From NCBI RefSeq assembly GCF_900215435.1, contig NZ_OCMY01000002.1, forward strand, positions 372,001 to 436,000: DNA of 64,000 nucleotides, written 5' to 3'. The number at the start of each line of letters is the position of its first letter. The stretch's first letter is position 1. Positions 9,189 to 18,216 of the stretch are shown in pieces. Source of the stretch: Candidatus Pantoea floridensis (lineage in GTDB: Bacteria > Pseudomonadota > Gammaproteobacteria > Enterobacterales > Enterobacteriaceae). The position numbers were made by a program, and so were the translations under genes. The notes beneath the pieces are model-generated. The model was not told the origin of the DNA. It did not search any database and saw only the letters and a list, made by a program, of their open reading frames with translations.

Positions 9189-9207
9189 TTTCACTTTTAA
9201 AGTGAAA
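9189..9207. promoter_or_regulatory. perfect 9+1+9 palindrome between MDR and LysR genes
   Basis: TTTCACTTT, a single central T, then AAAGTGAAA. Extra TTTCACT half-sites follow at about 9213-9229. The dyad lies 32-50 bp upstream of the LysR start and 93-111 bp upstream of the MDR start. It has the dyad form usual for a LysR recognition site. Confidence 0.55.
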
Positions 9208-9238
9208 ATCCGTTTTCACTCCTTTCACTGAGAAACAG

Positions 9239-10147
9239 ATGATCCGTCTGGAAGATGTCACGCTGTTTGTCCGCTCTGCCGCCCTCGGTAGCTTTTCCCG
9301 CGCGGCGCGCGAGGTGAACTTATTGCCCGGTCAGGTGAGCGCGGCGATTCAGCGGCTGGAACGCGATTTAGATCGCCGCTTATTCGCCCGCTCCACGCGT
9401 AGCCTGCGTTTAACCGCGGAAGGGGAAAAGTATTTGCCCTATGCGCAGGAGATGCTGGCCCTGATGCAGGCCGGAGCCGACAGTTTGCAGAGCGATGAAG
9501 ATGCGCTGAGCGGCGAGCTTAAAATCGCGCTGCCTTCGGACATTGGCCGCAACATCTTGCTGCCGTTGATTACCGGCTTCTGCCGCGCGCATCCGGCACT
9601 GGCGGTGCGGCTCGCTTTTTCCGATCAGATCAGCGACGTGTTTCGCGATCCGGTGGATATCGCCATTCGCTACGGCAAGCTGGAAGACAGCAGTTACGTT
9701 GCGCTGCCGCTGGCGGAGGATAATCGCCGCGTGATGGTGGCATCGCCCGATTACCTCGATCACCATGGTCGCCCGCAAAGGCTGGAAGAGATTGCCCAGC
9801 ATCATCACTGCCTGCTGTTTATTATGGGCGGACACGTTTACGACAAATGGGCTTTCCCGCAGGAAGGCATGCGGCGGCAAATTACGGTTAAAAGCCGCAT
9901 GCTGTGTGATGATGCGGAGGTTGCCCGCCGCTGGGCCATCGCGGGCATGGGCATCGCCTATAAATCCTGGATTGATGTATGTGAGGATGTGCTTGCAGGA
10001 AGGTTGGAGATGGTGCTGCCGGAGATGCCGGGTGAAAGTACCCCGCTGCACCTTATCTGCCCGCACCGTAAACAGTTTTCTCCGGCGATCCGTGCCTTAC
10101 ATAGCCTACTGCGCGAGCATCTGCGCGCGATAACGGCGAAGCTATGA
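9239..10147 (+). CDS. LysR-family transcriptional regulator
   Basis: LysR-type regulator of 302 residues. The N-terminal winged HTH (about 1-60) has GSFSRAAREVNLLPGQVSAAIQRLE, and the C-terminal periplasmic-binding-like effector domain covers about 88-295. The pattern is that of the DmlR/AaeR-like branch that regulates a divergent oxidoreductase. It shares the 142-bp promoter region at 9097-9238 with the MDR gene, where a TTTCACTTT/AAAGTGAAA dyad is seen. It probably autoregulates and controls the MDR gene. Inducer unknown. Confidence 0.9.
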   Translation: MIRLEDVTLFVRSAALGSFSRAAREVNLLPGQVSAAIQRLERDLDRRLFARSTRSLRLTAEGEKYLPYAQEMLALMQAGADSLQSDEDALSGELKIALPSDIGRNILLPLITGFCRAHPALAVRLAFSDQISDVFRDPVDIAIRYGKLEDSSYVALPLAEDNRRVMVASPDYLDHHGRPQRLEEIAQHHHCLLFIMGGHVYDKWAFPQEGMRRQITVKSRMLCDDAEVARRWAIAGMGIAYKSWIDVCEDVLAGRLEMVLPEMPGESTPLHLICPHRKQFSPAIRALHSLLREHLRAITAKL

Positions 10148-10191
10148 GTTGACTCGTCCTCTCATAATCCGCTCATCACCGATGAGATCAC

Positions 10192-10353
10192 CTATTGAAT
10201 ATATTTTGTCACCACTCCACCGGATTTTCTGAAATCGATAACCAGCACGTTATTATCTTTAAATGCGTCATAATCAGGCCCCTGAGAATGGTATTCTCGC
10301 GGCTTGATCATTCTCATTTCATCGCTGGCCTCTGCGGTTTTTAGTGATAGCAC
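10192..10353 (-). other. short protein-like reading frame, possible gene remnant
   Basis: On the minus strand an open frame of about 53 codons (GTG 10353; internal ATGs at 10317 and 10311) ends at TAG 10192-10194. It is open further upstream to a TGA near 10395. Its translation looks protein-like: segments such as REYHSQGPDYDAFKDNN and VLVIDFRKSGGVVTKYIQ. It lies in the 263-bp gap between the convergent LysR and glutamate dehydrogenase genes. I do not recognise the family. It could be the 3' remnant of a lost gene or a small protein; there is no clear ribosome binding site. Confidence 0.3.
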
Positions 10354-10378
10354 GTGATGTGATGCGCAAAACGCATTG

Positions 10379-10403
10379 AAGGGGCATCACACTGATGCCC
10401 CTT
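10379..10403 (-). terminator. terminator-like hairpin after glutamate dehydrogenase gene
   Basis: AAGGGGCATCA and TGATGCCCCTT form an 11-bp perfect stem with a 3-nt loop, 8 bp beyond the glutamate dehydrogenase stop. The trailing T-run is weak. The position suits the end of the hydantoinase-type operon. Confidence 0.6.
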
Positions 10404-10410
10404 CACATTC

Positions 10411-11685
10411 TTACGGATACAACCCACGCTCTTTGCGTGCTGTCAGAATCCGTTCACACGCTACCGCATAGGCAGCCGTTCTTAGAGTTGCACCAATTTC
10501 CTGTGATTTTTGCCACACCGACAGCAGCGCTTGTTCCATGATGCGGTCCAGCCGGGCGTTAATCTCATCCTCGCTCCAGAAAAAGCTGGAGAAGTCCTGT
10601 ACCCATTCGAAATAACTCACGGTTACGCCACCGGCGTTACAAATCACATCGGGAACCACGGTGATGTTTCGCGCGCGCAAAATGTCATCCGCAGCGGGTA
10701 AGGTTGGCCCATTTGCGCCTTCAAGAACCAAACGGCAGACCAGCTTTCTGGCCCGATCGGCGGTAATTTGTCCTTCCAGCGCCGCCGGAATCAGAATGTC
10801 ATAGCTTTGCTCCCAGAAGGCTTCGTGGCTGATAGCAGTGGCGCCGTTAAAACCGGCAATGCTACCCTTTTGCTGTTGCCAGGCGACCAGCGCAGGAATA
10901 TTAATACCATTCGCATTGTAGAGCGTGGCGCTGTGATCCTGCACGCTGACCACTTTCGCTCCAGCCTCACTGAACAACTCGGCGGCGACGCTGCCGACGT
11001 TCCCCAATCCCTGCACCGCCACGCGGCAATTTTCCAGTGACAACCCGATGCGCTGCGCCATGGCTCTGCCGGTGATAAATACGCCGCGCCCGGTCGCTTT
11101 CACACGCCCCAGTGAACCGCCGAGATGGATTGGTTTGCCGGTGACCACGCCGGTGCAGGTGGTGCCGACATTCATTGACCAGGTATCCATCATCCACGCC
11201 ATCACTTGCGGATTGGTACCGACGTCGGGCGCCGGAATATCCTGCTGCGGTCCAATAATGGTGCCGATTTCACTGGTATAGCGGCGCGTCAGCCTTTCCA
11301 GTTCTTTATGTGACAGCTCGCGCGGGTCGACACGAATCCCCCCTTTTGCGCCGCCAAACGGTAGATTGAGTGCGGCGCACTTCACCGTCATCCAGGCTGA
11401 CAGCGCCATCACCTCTTCCAGCGTGACATCTGGGTGATAGCGCACGCCGCCTTTGCCGGGGCCGCGTGAGAGATTGTGTTGTACCCGATAACCTTCGAAA
11501 TGACGCACGCTGCCATCATCCATTTCTAATGGAATATCAACAATTAATGCCCGCTTCGGGTGACGTAGCGTGTCTGCCCAGCGCGCCAGATCTCCGAGAT
11601 GTGGCAGCACGCGCTCAACCTGCGCCAGGTAGGTCGCCCACGCTGAATTGTTATCTGCTGAAACATACGAAAGTACACTCATCAT
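10411..11685 (-). CDS. Glu/Leu/Phe/Val dehydrogenase (glutamate dehydrogenase type)
   Basis: Oxidative deamination of glutamate to 2-oxoglutarate or the reverse; hexameric cytoplasmic enzyme. At 424 residues it has the length of the NAD-linked GDH class rather than E. coli GdhA (447). Substrate and catalytic lysines occur as GKGG (Lys78), VKCAALN (Lys102) and GGAKGG (Lys114). [14 protein letters not shown] gives the catalytic aspartate, and VQGLGNVGS is the dinucleotide site. It lies 95 bp downstream of the TetR gene, at the end of the same-strand catabolic cluster. Coupling it to the aminotransferase would recycle amino groups. Start 11685 or 11682. Confidence 0.92.
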   Translation of the reverse strand: MMSVLSYVSADNNSAWATYLAQVERVLPHLGDLARWADTLRHPKRALIVDIPLEMDDGSVRHFEGYRVQHNLSRGPGKGGVRYHPDVTLEEVMALSAWMTVKCAALNLPFGGAKGGIRVDPRELSHKELERLTRRYTSEIGTIIGPQQDIPAPDVGTNPQVMAWMMDTWSMNVGTTCTGVVTGKPIHLGGSLGRVKATGRGVFITGRAMAQRIGLSLENCRVAVQGLGNVGSVAAELFSEAGAKVVSVQDHSATLYNANGINIPALVAWQQQKGSIAGFNGATAISHEAFWEQSYDILIPAALEGQITADRARKLVCRLVLEGANGPTLPAADDILRARNITVVPDVICNAGGVTVSYFEWVQDFSSFFWSEDEINARLDRIMEQALLSVWQKSQEIGATLRTAAYAVACERILTARKERGLYP

Positions 11686-11780
11686 TTCACCTTATTGCCG
11701 GATGCAGGGCGCACGATGGCCTCACAGGGCGATGTGATAGTTAGATGTTGCTGAGAAATGGCCGCGCGAGGCGGCCAGGA

Positions 11781-12401
11781 TTATTTGCTGCGGCTGGCTT
11801 CGACGGTAAATTCATTCGCAGTAGCGAAGCCGCGTAAACCGCCAATCAGAACCGACATCAGCTGGGTTCCCACCTGTTTTTCCGTGAGTCCCACCGTGTC
11901 AAGCAAATCAAAAATTTCACGAGGATCGAAGAGAATATTCCACAGGAACACCGCCTTATCGCCGATATCTGGCAGTTCCATCTCTTCCATCGCTTCGCGT
12001 AGCGCGGGTCGCAGCGCGTCAGCCTGTACTAGCAGGTATTCCGCGCCTTCCCATAAGCGCTCCAGATAGCCGCGACGATTACGCATCGGCACCATCGCCG
12101 CACCGCGCTCACGTACCAGTTTGATCCAGTAACGGCTGACTTTTTCCAGCTTCAGTAAACCGCTGCAGGATTGTTCCAGACTGTAATCCAGCAGCAGTTG
12201 TCCCACGTCCTGACGATAAGCATTCAGCACCTCTTCTACCGACGTAAACTGACGATAGGCGGTGGCCACGGAGACGCCAGCTTCTGAGGCGATTTCCGTC
12301 ATGCTTATCGGGGTTTCGGAGCGCTCGAACAAGCGGGCAGCTGCCTGAATCAGGTTCTTGCGGTTTCTTTCGGTATCACTGCGCATCGGTTTTCCCGTCA
12401 T
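11781..12401 (-). CDS. TetR/AcrR-family transcriptional regulator
   Basis: TetR-type regulator, 206 residues. The N-terminal HTH reads SMTEIASEAGVSVATAYRQF (about residues 33-52), followed by an all-helical ligand domain with no recognisable subfamily motif. It sits 30 bp after the aminotransferase gene and before the glutamate dehydrogenase gene, within the catabolic run. It is therefore the likely local regulator of the hydantoinase-type operon. The TetR call is secure; effector unknown. Confidence 0.88.
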   Translation of the reverse strand: MTGKPMRSDTERNRKNLIQAAARLFERSETPISMTEIASEAGVSVATAYRQFTSVEEVLNAYRQDVGQLLLDYSLEQSCSGLLKLEKVSRYWIKLVRERGAAMVPMRNRRGYLERLWEGAEYLLVQADALRPALREAMEEMELPDIGDKAVFLWNILFDPREIFDLLDTVGLTEKQVGTQLMSVLIGGLRGFATANEFTVEASRSK

Positions 12402-12431
12402 AGTGGGTGTACTTCCTCAAACTTGCTGATG

Positions 12432-13583
12432 TTACTTGAAACTGGCCAGGCCGCGCTTCAAACGGCGCACACCTTCAATGATGGCTTCACTGCTGGCAGC
12501 GTAAGAGAGGCGTAAATGCCCTTCGCCCGCCGCGCCAAACTCACTGCCAGGCCGCACCGCGATGCCCTGTTCGCGCAGCAGCGATACCATATCAATCGCT
12601 GGAATCGATAACGAATAAGCCGGAAAGCAGTAAAACGCGCCTTCTGGTTCATTTAGCTTTAGCTCTGGAATGGCCGATAATCCCTCCATCATCAGCACGC
12701 GACGCTGGCGGTAGACATCATACATACGTTTTACGTCATCTTTACACTGCGTCAGCGCCACCAGCGCCGCACGCTGCACTGCGCTGTTCACCGAGCCGTT
12801 CACTGTATTGTGCACGCGCGCCGCAGCGGTGATCATCTCCGCTGGTCCCGCCAGATACCCTACGCGCCAGCCGGTCATGGCGTAGCTTTTAGAGAAAGTC
12901 TGACAGAACAGCGTGCGTCCGGCAAAAGCGGCAATGTGCAGCACCGAAGTAAACGGACGATCGGTAAACACCAGATCGCTATAAGCTTCATCGGCAATTA
13001 CTAGCGTATCGTGCTTATTCACCAGTTGGCCGAGCGCTTCAATTTCCGCGCGGCTGTGCACAATGCCGGTGGGATTGCCGGGATTGCAGAACACGAACAG
13101 TTTCGCGCCGTCGAGCGCGTGATCCAACCGCTCCAAATCCCAGTGCAAATCAGCCCGGCACGGCATGGGCACGCAGATGCCGCCAGCCATATTCACCAAA
13201 TCCGCGTACAGCGAATAGGTGGGATCGGGAATCACCACGCGGTCGCCCGGATTGACGATGGAGAGAATCGCCGCCGCCAGACCGGCGGTGCCGCCATGGG
13301 TGACAAGGATCTCACCGGCTTTCACCGCTTTGCCGCTCTGCGCTGACACCTCGTCCGCCAGCGCGCTACACAGTGCTTTGTCACCGAGCAACGGCGCGTA
13401 ATGGGTATATCCCGCCTGCAGTGCTTCCACCGCCGCCTGCACAATACGTGGCGGCGTGTCGAAATCCGGTTCGCCCATCGCCAGTGAAATCATATCGCCG
13501 CTGGACGCGGGTTGCTGCACCCGCAGCGAAGTGCGCTCTACGCGTAACACCGCCTCGGCGGCTTTAAACATTTGGCTCGACAT
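12432..13583 (-). CDS. PLP-dependent class I/II aminotransferase
   Basis: Fold-type I aminotransferase, 383 residues, aspartate-aminotransferase-like (AAT I family). The PLP pocket is complete: NPGNPTG with Asn171, Asp198 and Tyr201 in ADEAYSD, catalytic Lys232 in SKSYAMTGWR, and carboxylate-binding Arg in the C-terminal LRLSYA segment. It lies 8 bp after the SDR gene and 30 bp before the TetR gene. In this operon it probably transaminates an amino acid released by the hydantoinase-like enzyme, with glutamate dehydrogenase recycling glutamate. Specificity cannot be read. Confidence 0.9.
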   Translation of the reverse strand: MSSQMFKAAEAVLRVERTSLRVQQPASSGDMISLAMGEPDFDTPPRIVQAAVEALQAGYTHYAPLLGDKALCSALADEVSAQSGKAVKAGEILVTHGGTAGLAAAILSIVNPGDRVVIPDPTYSLYADLVNMAGGICVPMPCRADLHWDLERLDHALDGAKLFVFCNPGNPTGIVHSRAEIEALGQLVNKHDTLVIADEAYSDLVFTDRPFTSVLHIAAFAGRTLFCQTFSKSYAMTGWRVGYLAGPAEMITAAARVHNTVNGSVNSAVQRAALVALTQCKDDVKRMYDVYRQRRVLMMEGLSAIPELKLNEPEGAFYCFPAYSLSIPAIDMVSLLREQGIAVRPGSEFGAAGEGHLRLSYAASSEAIIEGVRRLKRGLASFK

Positions 13584-13591
13584 AAGCTGTC

Positions 13592-14401
13592 CTATTCAGG
13601 TTTTTCACGTTCGGCCTGGCACGTTGCCGGGGCATTTTTCCAGCGGCTGATCTCGAGATCGCCAGAGAGATCGCGCAGGAATGTTGGCGCGACAATCAAC
13701 TCTTCCACCACCGTACGTGCCGGCAAACTGGCACACAGCAGAATGGCTTCAGCCACATCTTCCGGCTGCACCATGCCATCGCGAACTGCCTGATCCGGTG
13801 GATTGGCGCGGTTATCCATAATCGGCGTGTTCACCTCTCCCGGCAGAATGCAGGTTGAGCGAATGCCGTCATTGCGAAAGGTGTTGTGCAGATAGGTCAT
13901 GAAGTTACGCACCGCCGCCTTCGCCGCACCGTATGCCGCGCCGCCCAGCAGATTCGGCCGCAGCGCAGCGAGCGAGGAGACGGTGATGATGGTGCCGTTT
14001 TTGCGCGCTAACATCTCCGGCAGCAGCGCCTGCGTCAGCAGGAACACCGCTTTCATATTGACGTCCTGTACCTGATCCCACTCCTCTTCGGCAATCCAGC
14101 GCGCGTTCAGGGTTTTGCTGGCGCTACCGGCATTGTTGACCAGAATATCGACGCGTCCCAATTCGGCAATCGCCCACGCTACCAGCGCTTCAACCTCAGT
14201 TTTTTGCGCGATGTCTGCGGCATAAGCGCATACCTTGCCGCCCTGCGCCTGCAAGCTTGCTGCTACCTCGTCCAGCACCGACTGGCGACGTCCTACTAAC
14301 ACCACCAGGGCGCCTCGCGCGGCAAATCCCGCCGCGGCCGCTTTGCCAATGCCGCTGCCAGCACCGGTCACCAGCACCACTTTTCCCGTTAACGAATCCA
14401 T
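13592..14401 (-). CDS. short-chain dehydrogenase/reductase
   Basis: Classical SDR of 269 residues, NAD(P)-dependent. The cofactor motif TGAGSGIG is at 12-19, NNAG at 89-92, and the catalytic Ser143/Tyr157/Lys161 set is intact (TVSSLAA ... YGAAK). It lies 3 bp after the HyuB-type gene and 8 bp before the aminotransferase gene, so it is firmly inside the operon. It most likely oxidises or reduces an intermediate of the pathway. Arg38/Arg39 after the second strand hints at NADP preference, which is inference. Confidence 0.9.
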   Translation of the reverse strand: MDSLTGKVVLVTGAGSGIGKAAAAGFAARGALVVLVGRRQSVLDEVAASLQAQGGKVCAYAADIAQKTEVEALVAWAIAELGRVDILVNNAGSASKTLNARWIAEEEWDQVQDVNMKAVFLLTQALLPEMLARKNGTIITVSSLAALRPNLLGGAAYGAAKAAVRNFMTYLHNTFRNDGIRSTCILPGEVNTPIMDNRANPPDQAVRDGMVQPEDVAEAILLCASLPARTVVEELIVAPTFLRDLSGDLEISRWKNAPATCQAEREKPE

Positions 14402-14404
14402 GCT

Positions 14405-16087
14405 TTAGCTCCTTTTAGCTTCATTCAGGTTCACGCCATAATCACGCAAGGCGCCTGCTTCAGTGATGTAACCTTCCTGTACGTCCCACAAAATGGCCTT
14501 AAGATCGCGTTCGGCCACCGGCATCTTGCCGCCGCCGCCTGGCATTTGAATGGTGACTTCATCGCCAGGTAACACATCATGGCGGCCGACTGGCTTCGCC
14601 AGCGATTCGCCGTTAATTGCCACAAAGTTAGGCGCACCCGCCGCCGCGCCCAAAACGCCTTCTGCCGCGTGTTTTTGTCGCGAATAGAACATGCTGTGCG
14701 AGAGCGGATATTTGCTGGTATTACGAATCACCATGCGTTGCGCCACGCCGCCACGATAGCGCCCGGCACCGCCGGAATCGGGAACGATGGATTTCTGCAG
14801 GAACAGCAGCGGCGTGGCAGATTCAATCAGTTCCACCGGCGTGGAGGACATGTTGCCGGGAAAGCCGGTGACAATACCGTCTGCAGCGGGACGTGCGCCG
14901 GTACCGCCGTTCACGCACAGGCTTTCAACAAACCGCCGCCCGTCATCAAACTGCCCGGCGAACACATCGCAGGTCACCGGCGCACTGCCTGAGTGGCCCA
15001 TCACGCGATCCGGCATGATCTCCGCTAGCGCAGTAAAAATCGCCGCGTGCGCCATATGCCCAACGCGGTTGCGCATCTCGACCGCACAAGGCGGACGTGC
15101 ATTGGCAATTGAGCCTTCCGGCGCGGTGACGGTGATGGATTTGAAGCAGCCTTCGTTATTCGGCAGATGCGGTTCCAGCAGGCACTTCAGCGGATAAACG
15201 CTGTAGGCATAGGTGAACGACATTGGACAGTTGCTGCCAAACAGCGATTCGGCGGAGGAGCCGGCGTAGTCGATTGTGATGTTGCTCCCCTCAACAATTA
15301 CCGCCACGTTGAGATGGATATCCCCTTCATAGTCACCAATATCGACCGCCGCTTCATAGCGACCATCCGGCACCGCCTCAATCGCTTTGCGCATGGCGAT
15401 TTCGGTCAGCGAGTGAATTTTTTCCGCCAGCGGCGTAACGGATTCAAGCTGCAAGTCATCCATCAACCCCAGCAGGCCGTTGGCACCTATCTGATTAGCC
15501 GCCAGCATGGCGTGCAGATCGCCCTCAACCTGATCCGGCGAGCGCACGTTGGCAAGAAACAGATCCAGTAGTTGCTGATTTACCTCACCCGCAATCATCA
15601 ATTTGCTTGGCGGGATGAGGAAGCCCTCTTCGAACATGTCGCGCGATGACCCCATATTCAGCGAGCCGCCAATGTCCGACATGTGCGCCGCTGCGCCGGT
15701 AAACGCCACCAGCTTGCCCGCGCGGAACACCGGCGTGACCACCGTCACGTCATTGAGATGGCCGGTGCCGAGCCAGGGATCATTGGTGATAAGCGCATCA
15801 CCGGGTTTTAGCGTATCCGCCGGGAATTTTGCCAACAGATGGCGCACCGTGGCGGGTAGCGTGCCAATAAACACCGGGACGCTGGTTTTCGGTTGGGCCA
15901 GCGAACTGCCGCCGGCGTCCATCAGCAGGCAGGAGTAATCGCCAACTTCGCGGATAATGCTAGAAAACGCCATATTTACCAGCGTGGCCGCCGCTTCTTC
16001 CGAGATACTGACCAGCCGATCCCAGGTAATGCGCAGACTAATGGGATCGTCGAGAAAACGCAGATGATCGGGGGTTGTCGCACTCAT
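14405..16087 (-). CDS. hydantoinase B / oxoprolinase family subunit
   Basis: Partner subunit of the HyuA-type protein encoded just upstream; together they form an ATP-dependent amide/hydantoin ring-opening or carboxylase enzyme of the HyuAB, 5-oxoprolinase and acetone-carboxylase superfamily. From ATG 16087 it is 560 residues. This start is chosen because its A is shared with the HyuA stop (TAATG), giving translational coupling; the longer frame to 16162 merely overlaps HyuA. Family segments include LITNDPWLGTGHLNDV, AAHMSDIGG and [16 protein letters not shown] residues near the C-terminus. Substrate unknown. Confidence 0.9.
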   Translation of the reverse strand: MSATTPDHLRFLDDPISLRITWDRLVSISEEAAATLVNMAFSSIIREVGDYSCLLMDAGGSSLAQPKTSVPVFIGTLPATVRHLLAKFPADTLKPGDALITNDPWLGTGHLNDVTVVTPVFRAGKLVAFTGAAAHMSDIGGSLNMGSSRDMFEEGFLIPPSKLMIAGEVNQQLLDLFLANVRSPDQVEGDLHAMLAANQIGANGLLGLMDDLQLESVTPLAEKIHSLTEIAMRKAIEAVPDGRYEAAVDIGDYEGDIHLNVAVIVEGSNITIDYAGSSAESLFGSNCPMSFTYAYSVYPLKCLLEPHLPNNEGCFKSITVTAPEGSIANARPPCAVEMRNRVGHMAHAAIFTALAEIMPDRVMGHSGSAPVTCDVFAGQFDDGRRFVESLCVNGGTGARPAADGIVTGFPGNMSSTPVELIESATPLLFLQKSIVPDSGGAGRYRGGVAQRMVIRNTSKYPLSHSMFYSRQKHAAEGVLGAAAGAPNFVAINGESLAKPVGRHDVLPGDEVTIQMPGGGGKMPVAERDLKAILWDVQEGYITEAGALRDYGVNLNEAKRS

Positions 16088-18174
16088 TAGCTCAGCTCCA
16101 TCAAAATATTGCCCTGTGAGTCCAGCTGCGCTGACGCGCCAGGACCGACATAAATCGCGCACTCTTTTTCCTGCAGCAGCGCCGGGCCATGAATCGCTTC
16201 ACCGGTTACCAGCAAGCTGCGCGGGATCACGCGGCAGGCGCTAAAGCCCTGCTCGCGGCCCAGATACACCTGCAAGCTTTTCTCACGCGCTTCGGGTTCA
16301 GCGTGACGCAATCGATCGCTGGTATTCAGCGTCGGCGGCGTGGTCTGCACGCGGCCACGCCAGTTCACCACTTCCACCCCTTGCCCCGGCAAGGTGCGAC
16401 CAAAGCGCGCCAGGTGCGCCGCCTCAAAGGTATCAACTAAGGCGGTTACATCGCCTTGGGTGAGGAAGGTTTCTGGCAGCGTCACGGTCAGTTCCGAGCC
16501 CTGACCGACATAGCGCACGCCCGCGAGTTTCTGTTGAAGCGCGGTGTTGGGATCAGCGTTAGCCGCCGCCAGCGTAGTGATCGCTTCGTCAAAACCTTCG
16601 GCAAACAACGCCGCAATACGGTTGACATCAATGTCCGGCTGCAGGCGGCAGCGATCGCTGCGTACAAAGTCGGCGCTTGGCGGCGCGGTTAGCAAACCGA
16701 AGGCGGAGTAAACGCCCGCACCATTGGGGAAATAGACACGCTTGACGCTCAGCTGTTTTGCCAGCGACCAGGCGTGGCTCGGGCCTGCGCCGCCGAACGC
16801 CAGCATGGTCATCTGTGCTGGGCTCACGTTTTTCTCAACGCAATGGGTGCGCAGCGCCTCGGACATTTTGCTATTGGCAACTTCGTGAATGCCCCAGGCG
16901 GCATCTTCAATGCTCAATCCGAGCGGCTCGGCCACGCGGCGTATTGCCTGACGCGCCGCCGCGACATCCAACGGCATGCGTCCGCCGAGGAACGCATCGG
17001 GATCGAGCAAGCCCAGCACCAGATTGGCGTCGGTGACGGTTGGCCGTTCGCCGCCGCGCGCGTAGCAGGCCGGCCCCGGCCAGGCGCTGGCACTTTCCGG
17101 ACCGATTTCCAGCAACCCGAGCGAATCGACGCGGGCGATACTGCCGCCGCCAGCACCAATCTCAATCATATCCACCACCGGCAGCTTGACCGGTAACCCG
17201 CTGCCTTTCAGCAGGCGATCCGCACGCCCGACTTCATAATCAATGGTGATGGAGGGTTGGCCATCGCGCACCACACAGGCTTTAGCCGTGGTGCCACCCA
17301 TATCAAACGCCAGCACCTGCGGCAGGGCGTTTTTCCGGGCAAAGGCGGCAGTGGCGACAATACCGCCCGCCGGGCCGGATTCGATGATGCGCGTGGGATA
17401 ATCAGCGGCAACCTGCGGTGCCATTAATCCTCCGTTCGATCCCATCACCAACCAGTCGCAGACGAAGCCACCCTCACGCAGTTTGTTCTCCAGCCGCGCC
17501 ATGTAGCGTCTCGCCTTGGGCTGAACAAACGCATTCATGGCGGTTAATACGCCGCGGTCGTATTCGCGGATTTCACGTGACACTTTGTGCGAAACCGAGA
17601 TCGACACACCGGGCAGTTCGCGGCTGAAAATAGCCTCGATTTGATTCTCATGATCCGGCCAGGCATAGGCATGCATACACAGCACGGCAACCGCTTCATA
17701 GCCTTTGTCGCGCAGCTCTGCAGCCAGCTGCACCACTTCGGCTTCGTCGAGTGGCGTAATTACCGCGCCGCGCGCCGTCACGCGTTCGCTAATTTCATAG
17801 GACTGCGAACGCGGCAGTAACGGCTTTGCCGGTGCACCGTTCAGGTCGTAGATGTCATAACGATACTCACGCCCCAGCACCAGCACGTCTCGGAAACCGC
17901 GCGTGACCACCAAGGCGGTCTTCGCGCCACGTCGTTCCAGCAGCGCATTGATAGCGAGCGTAGTGCCATGGGTGATGGTATGGATGTCGCTGGCTTTAAG
18001 CCCGGCCATTTCCACCAGCTGAGTTAAGCCGGTGTAGGCACCTTCCGAAGGATCCTCCGGTGTGGTGAGGGTTTTATGCCGTAGCGCCTCGCCAGAGATA
18101 TCATTCAACAGCACCAGATCGGTAAAGGTGCCGCCAATATCAAACCCTATCCGCCAGGGTGACGCGTTTTTCAT
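16087..18174 (-). CDS. hydantoinase A / oxoprolinase family subunit
   Basis: ATP-binding subunit of the HyuAB-type enzyme, 695 residues. The N-terminal domain has the ASKHA-type phosphate-binding motif GFDIGGTFTDLVL (residues 9-21) and the family's THGTTLAINALLERRG. The central domain has AFDMGGTTAKACV, and later segments IGAGGGSIAR and AFGGAGPSHAW are diagnostic. Length matches N-methylhydantoinase A. It lies 42 bp after the MFS gene and overlaps the HyuB start. The reaction class is ATP-driven cleavage of a cyclic imide or lactam; the exact substrate is inference only. Confidence 0.92.
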   Translation of the reverse strand: MKNASPWRIGFDIGGTFTDLVLLNDISGEALRHKTLTTPEDPSEGAYTGLTQLVEMAGLKASDIHTITHGTTLAINALLERRGAKTALVVTRGFRDVLVLGREYRYDIYDLNGAPAKPLLPRSQSYEISERVTARGAVITPLDEAEVVQLAAELRDKGYEAVAVLCMHAYAWPDHENQIEAIFSRELPGVSISVSHKVSREIREYDRGVLTAMNAFVQPKARRYMARLENKLREGGFVCDWLVMGSNGGLMAPQVAADYPTRIIESGPAGGIVATAAFARKNALPQVLAFDMGGTTAKACVVRDGQPSITIDYEVGRADRLLKGSGLPVKLPVVDMIEIGAGGGSIARVDSLGLLEIGPESASAWPGPACYARGGERPTVTDANLVLGLLDPDAFLGGRMPLDVAAARQAIRRVAEPLGLSIEDAAWGIHEVANSKMSEALRTHCVEKNVSPAQMTMLAFGGAGPSHAWSLAKQLSVKRVYFPNGAGVYSAFGLLTAPPSADFVRSDRCRLQPDIDVNRIAALFAEGFDEAITTLAAANADPNTALQQKLAGVRYVGQGSELTVTLPETFLTQGDVTALVDTFEAAHLARFGRTLPGQGVEVVNWRGRVQTTPPTLNTSDRLRHAEPEAREKSLQVYLGREQGFSACRVIPRSLLVTGEAIHGPALLQEKECAIYVGPGASAQLDSQGNILMELS

Positions 18175-18216
18175 AGTGACCTCGAAATCCAGAATGTGAG
18201 CTGATTGCTACGGCGT

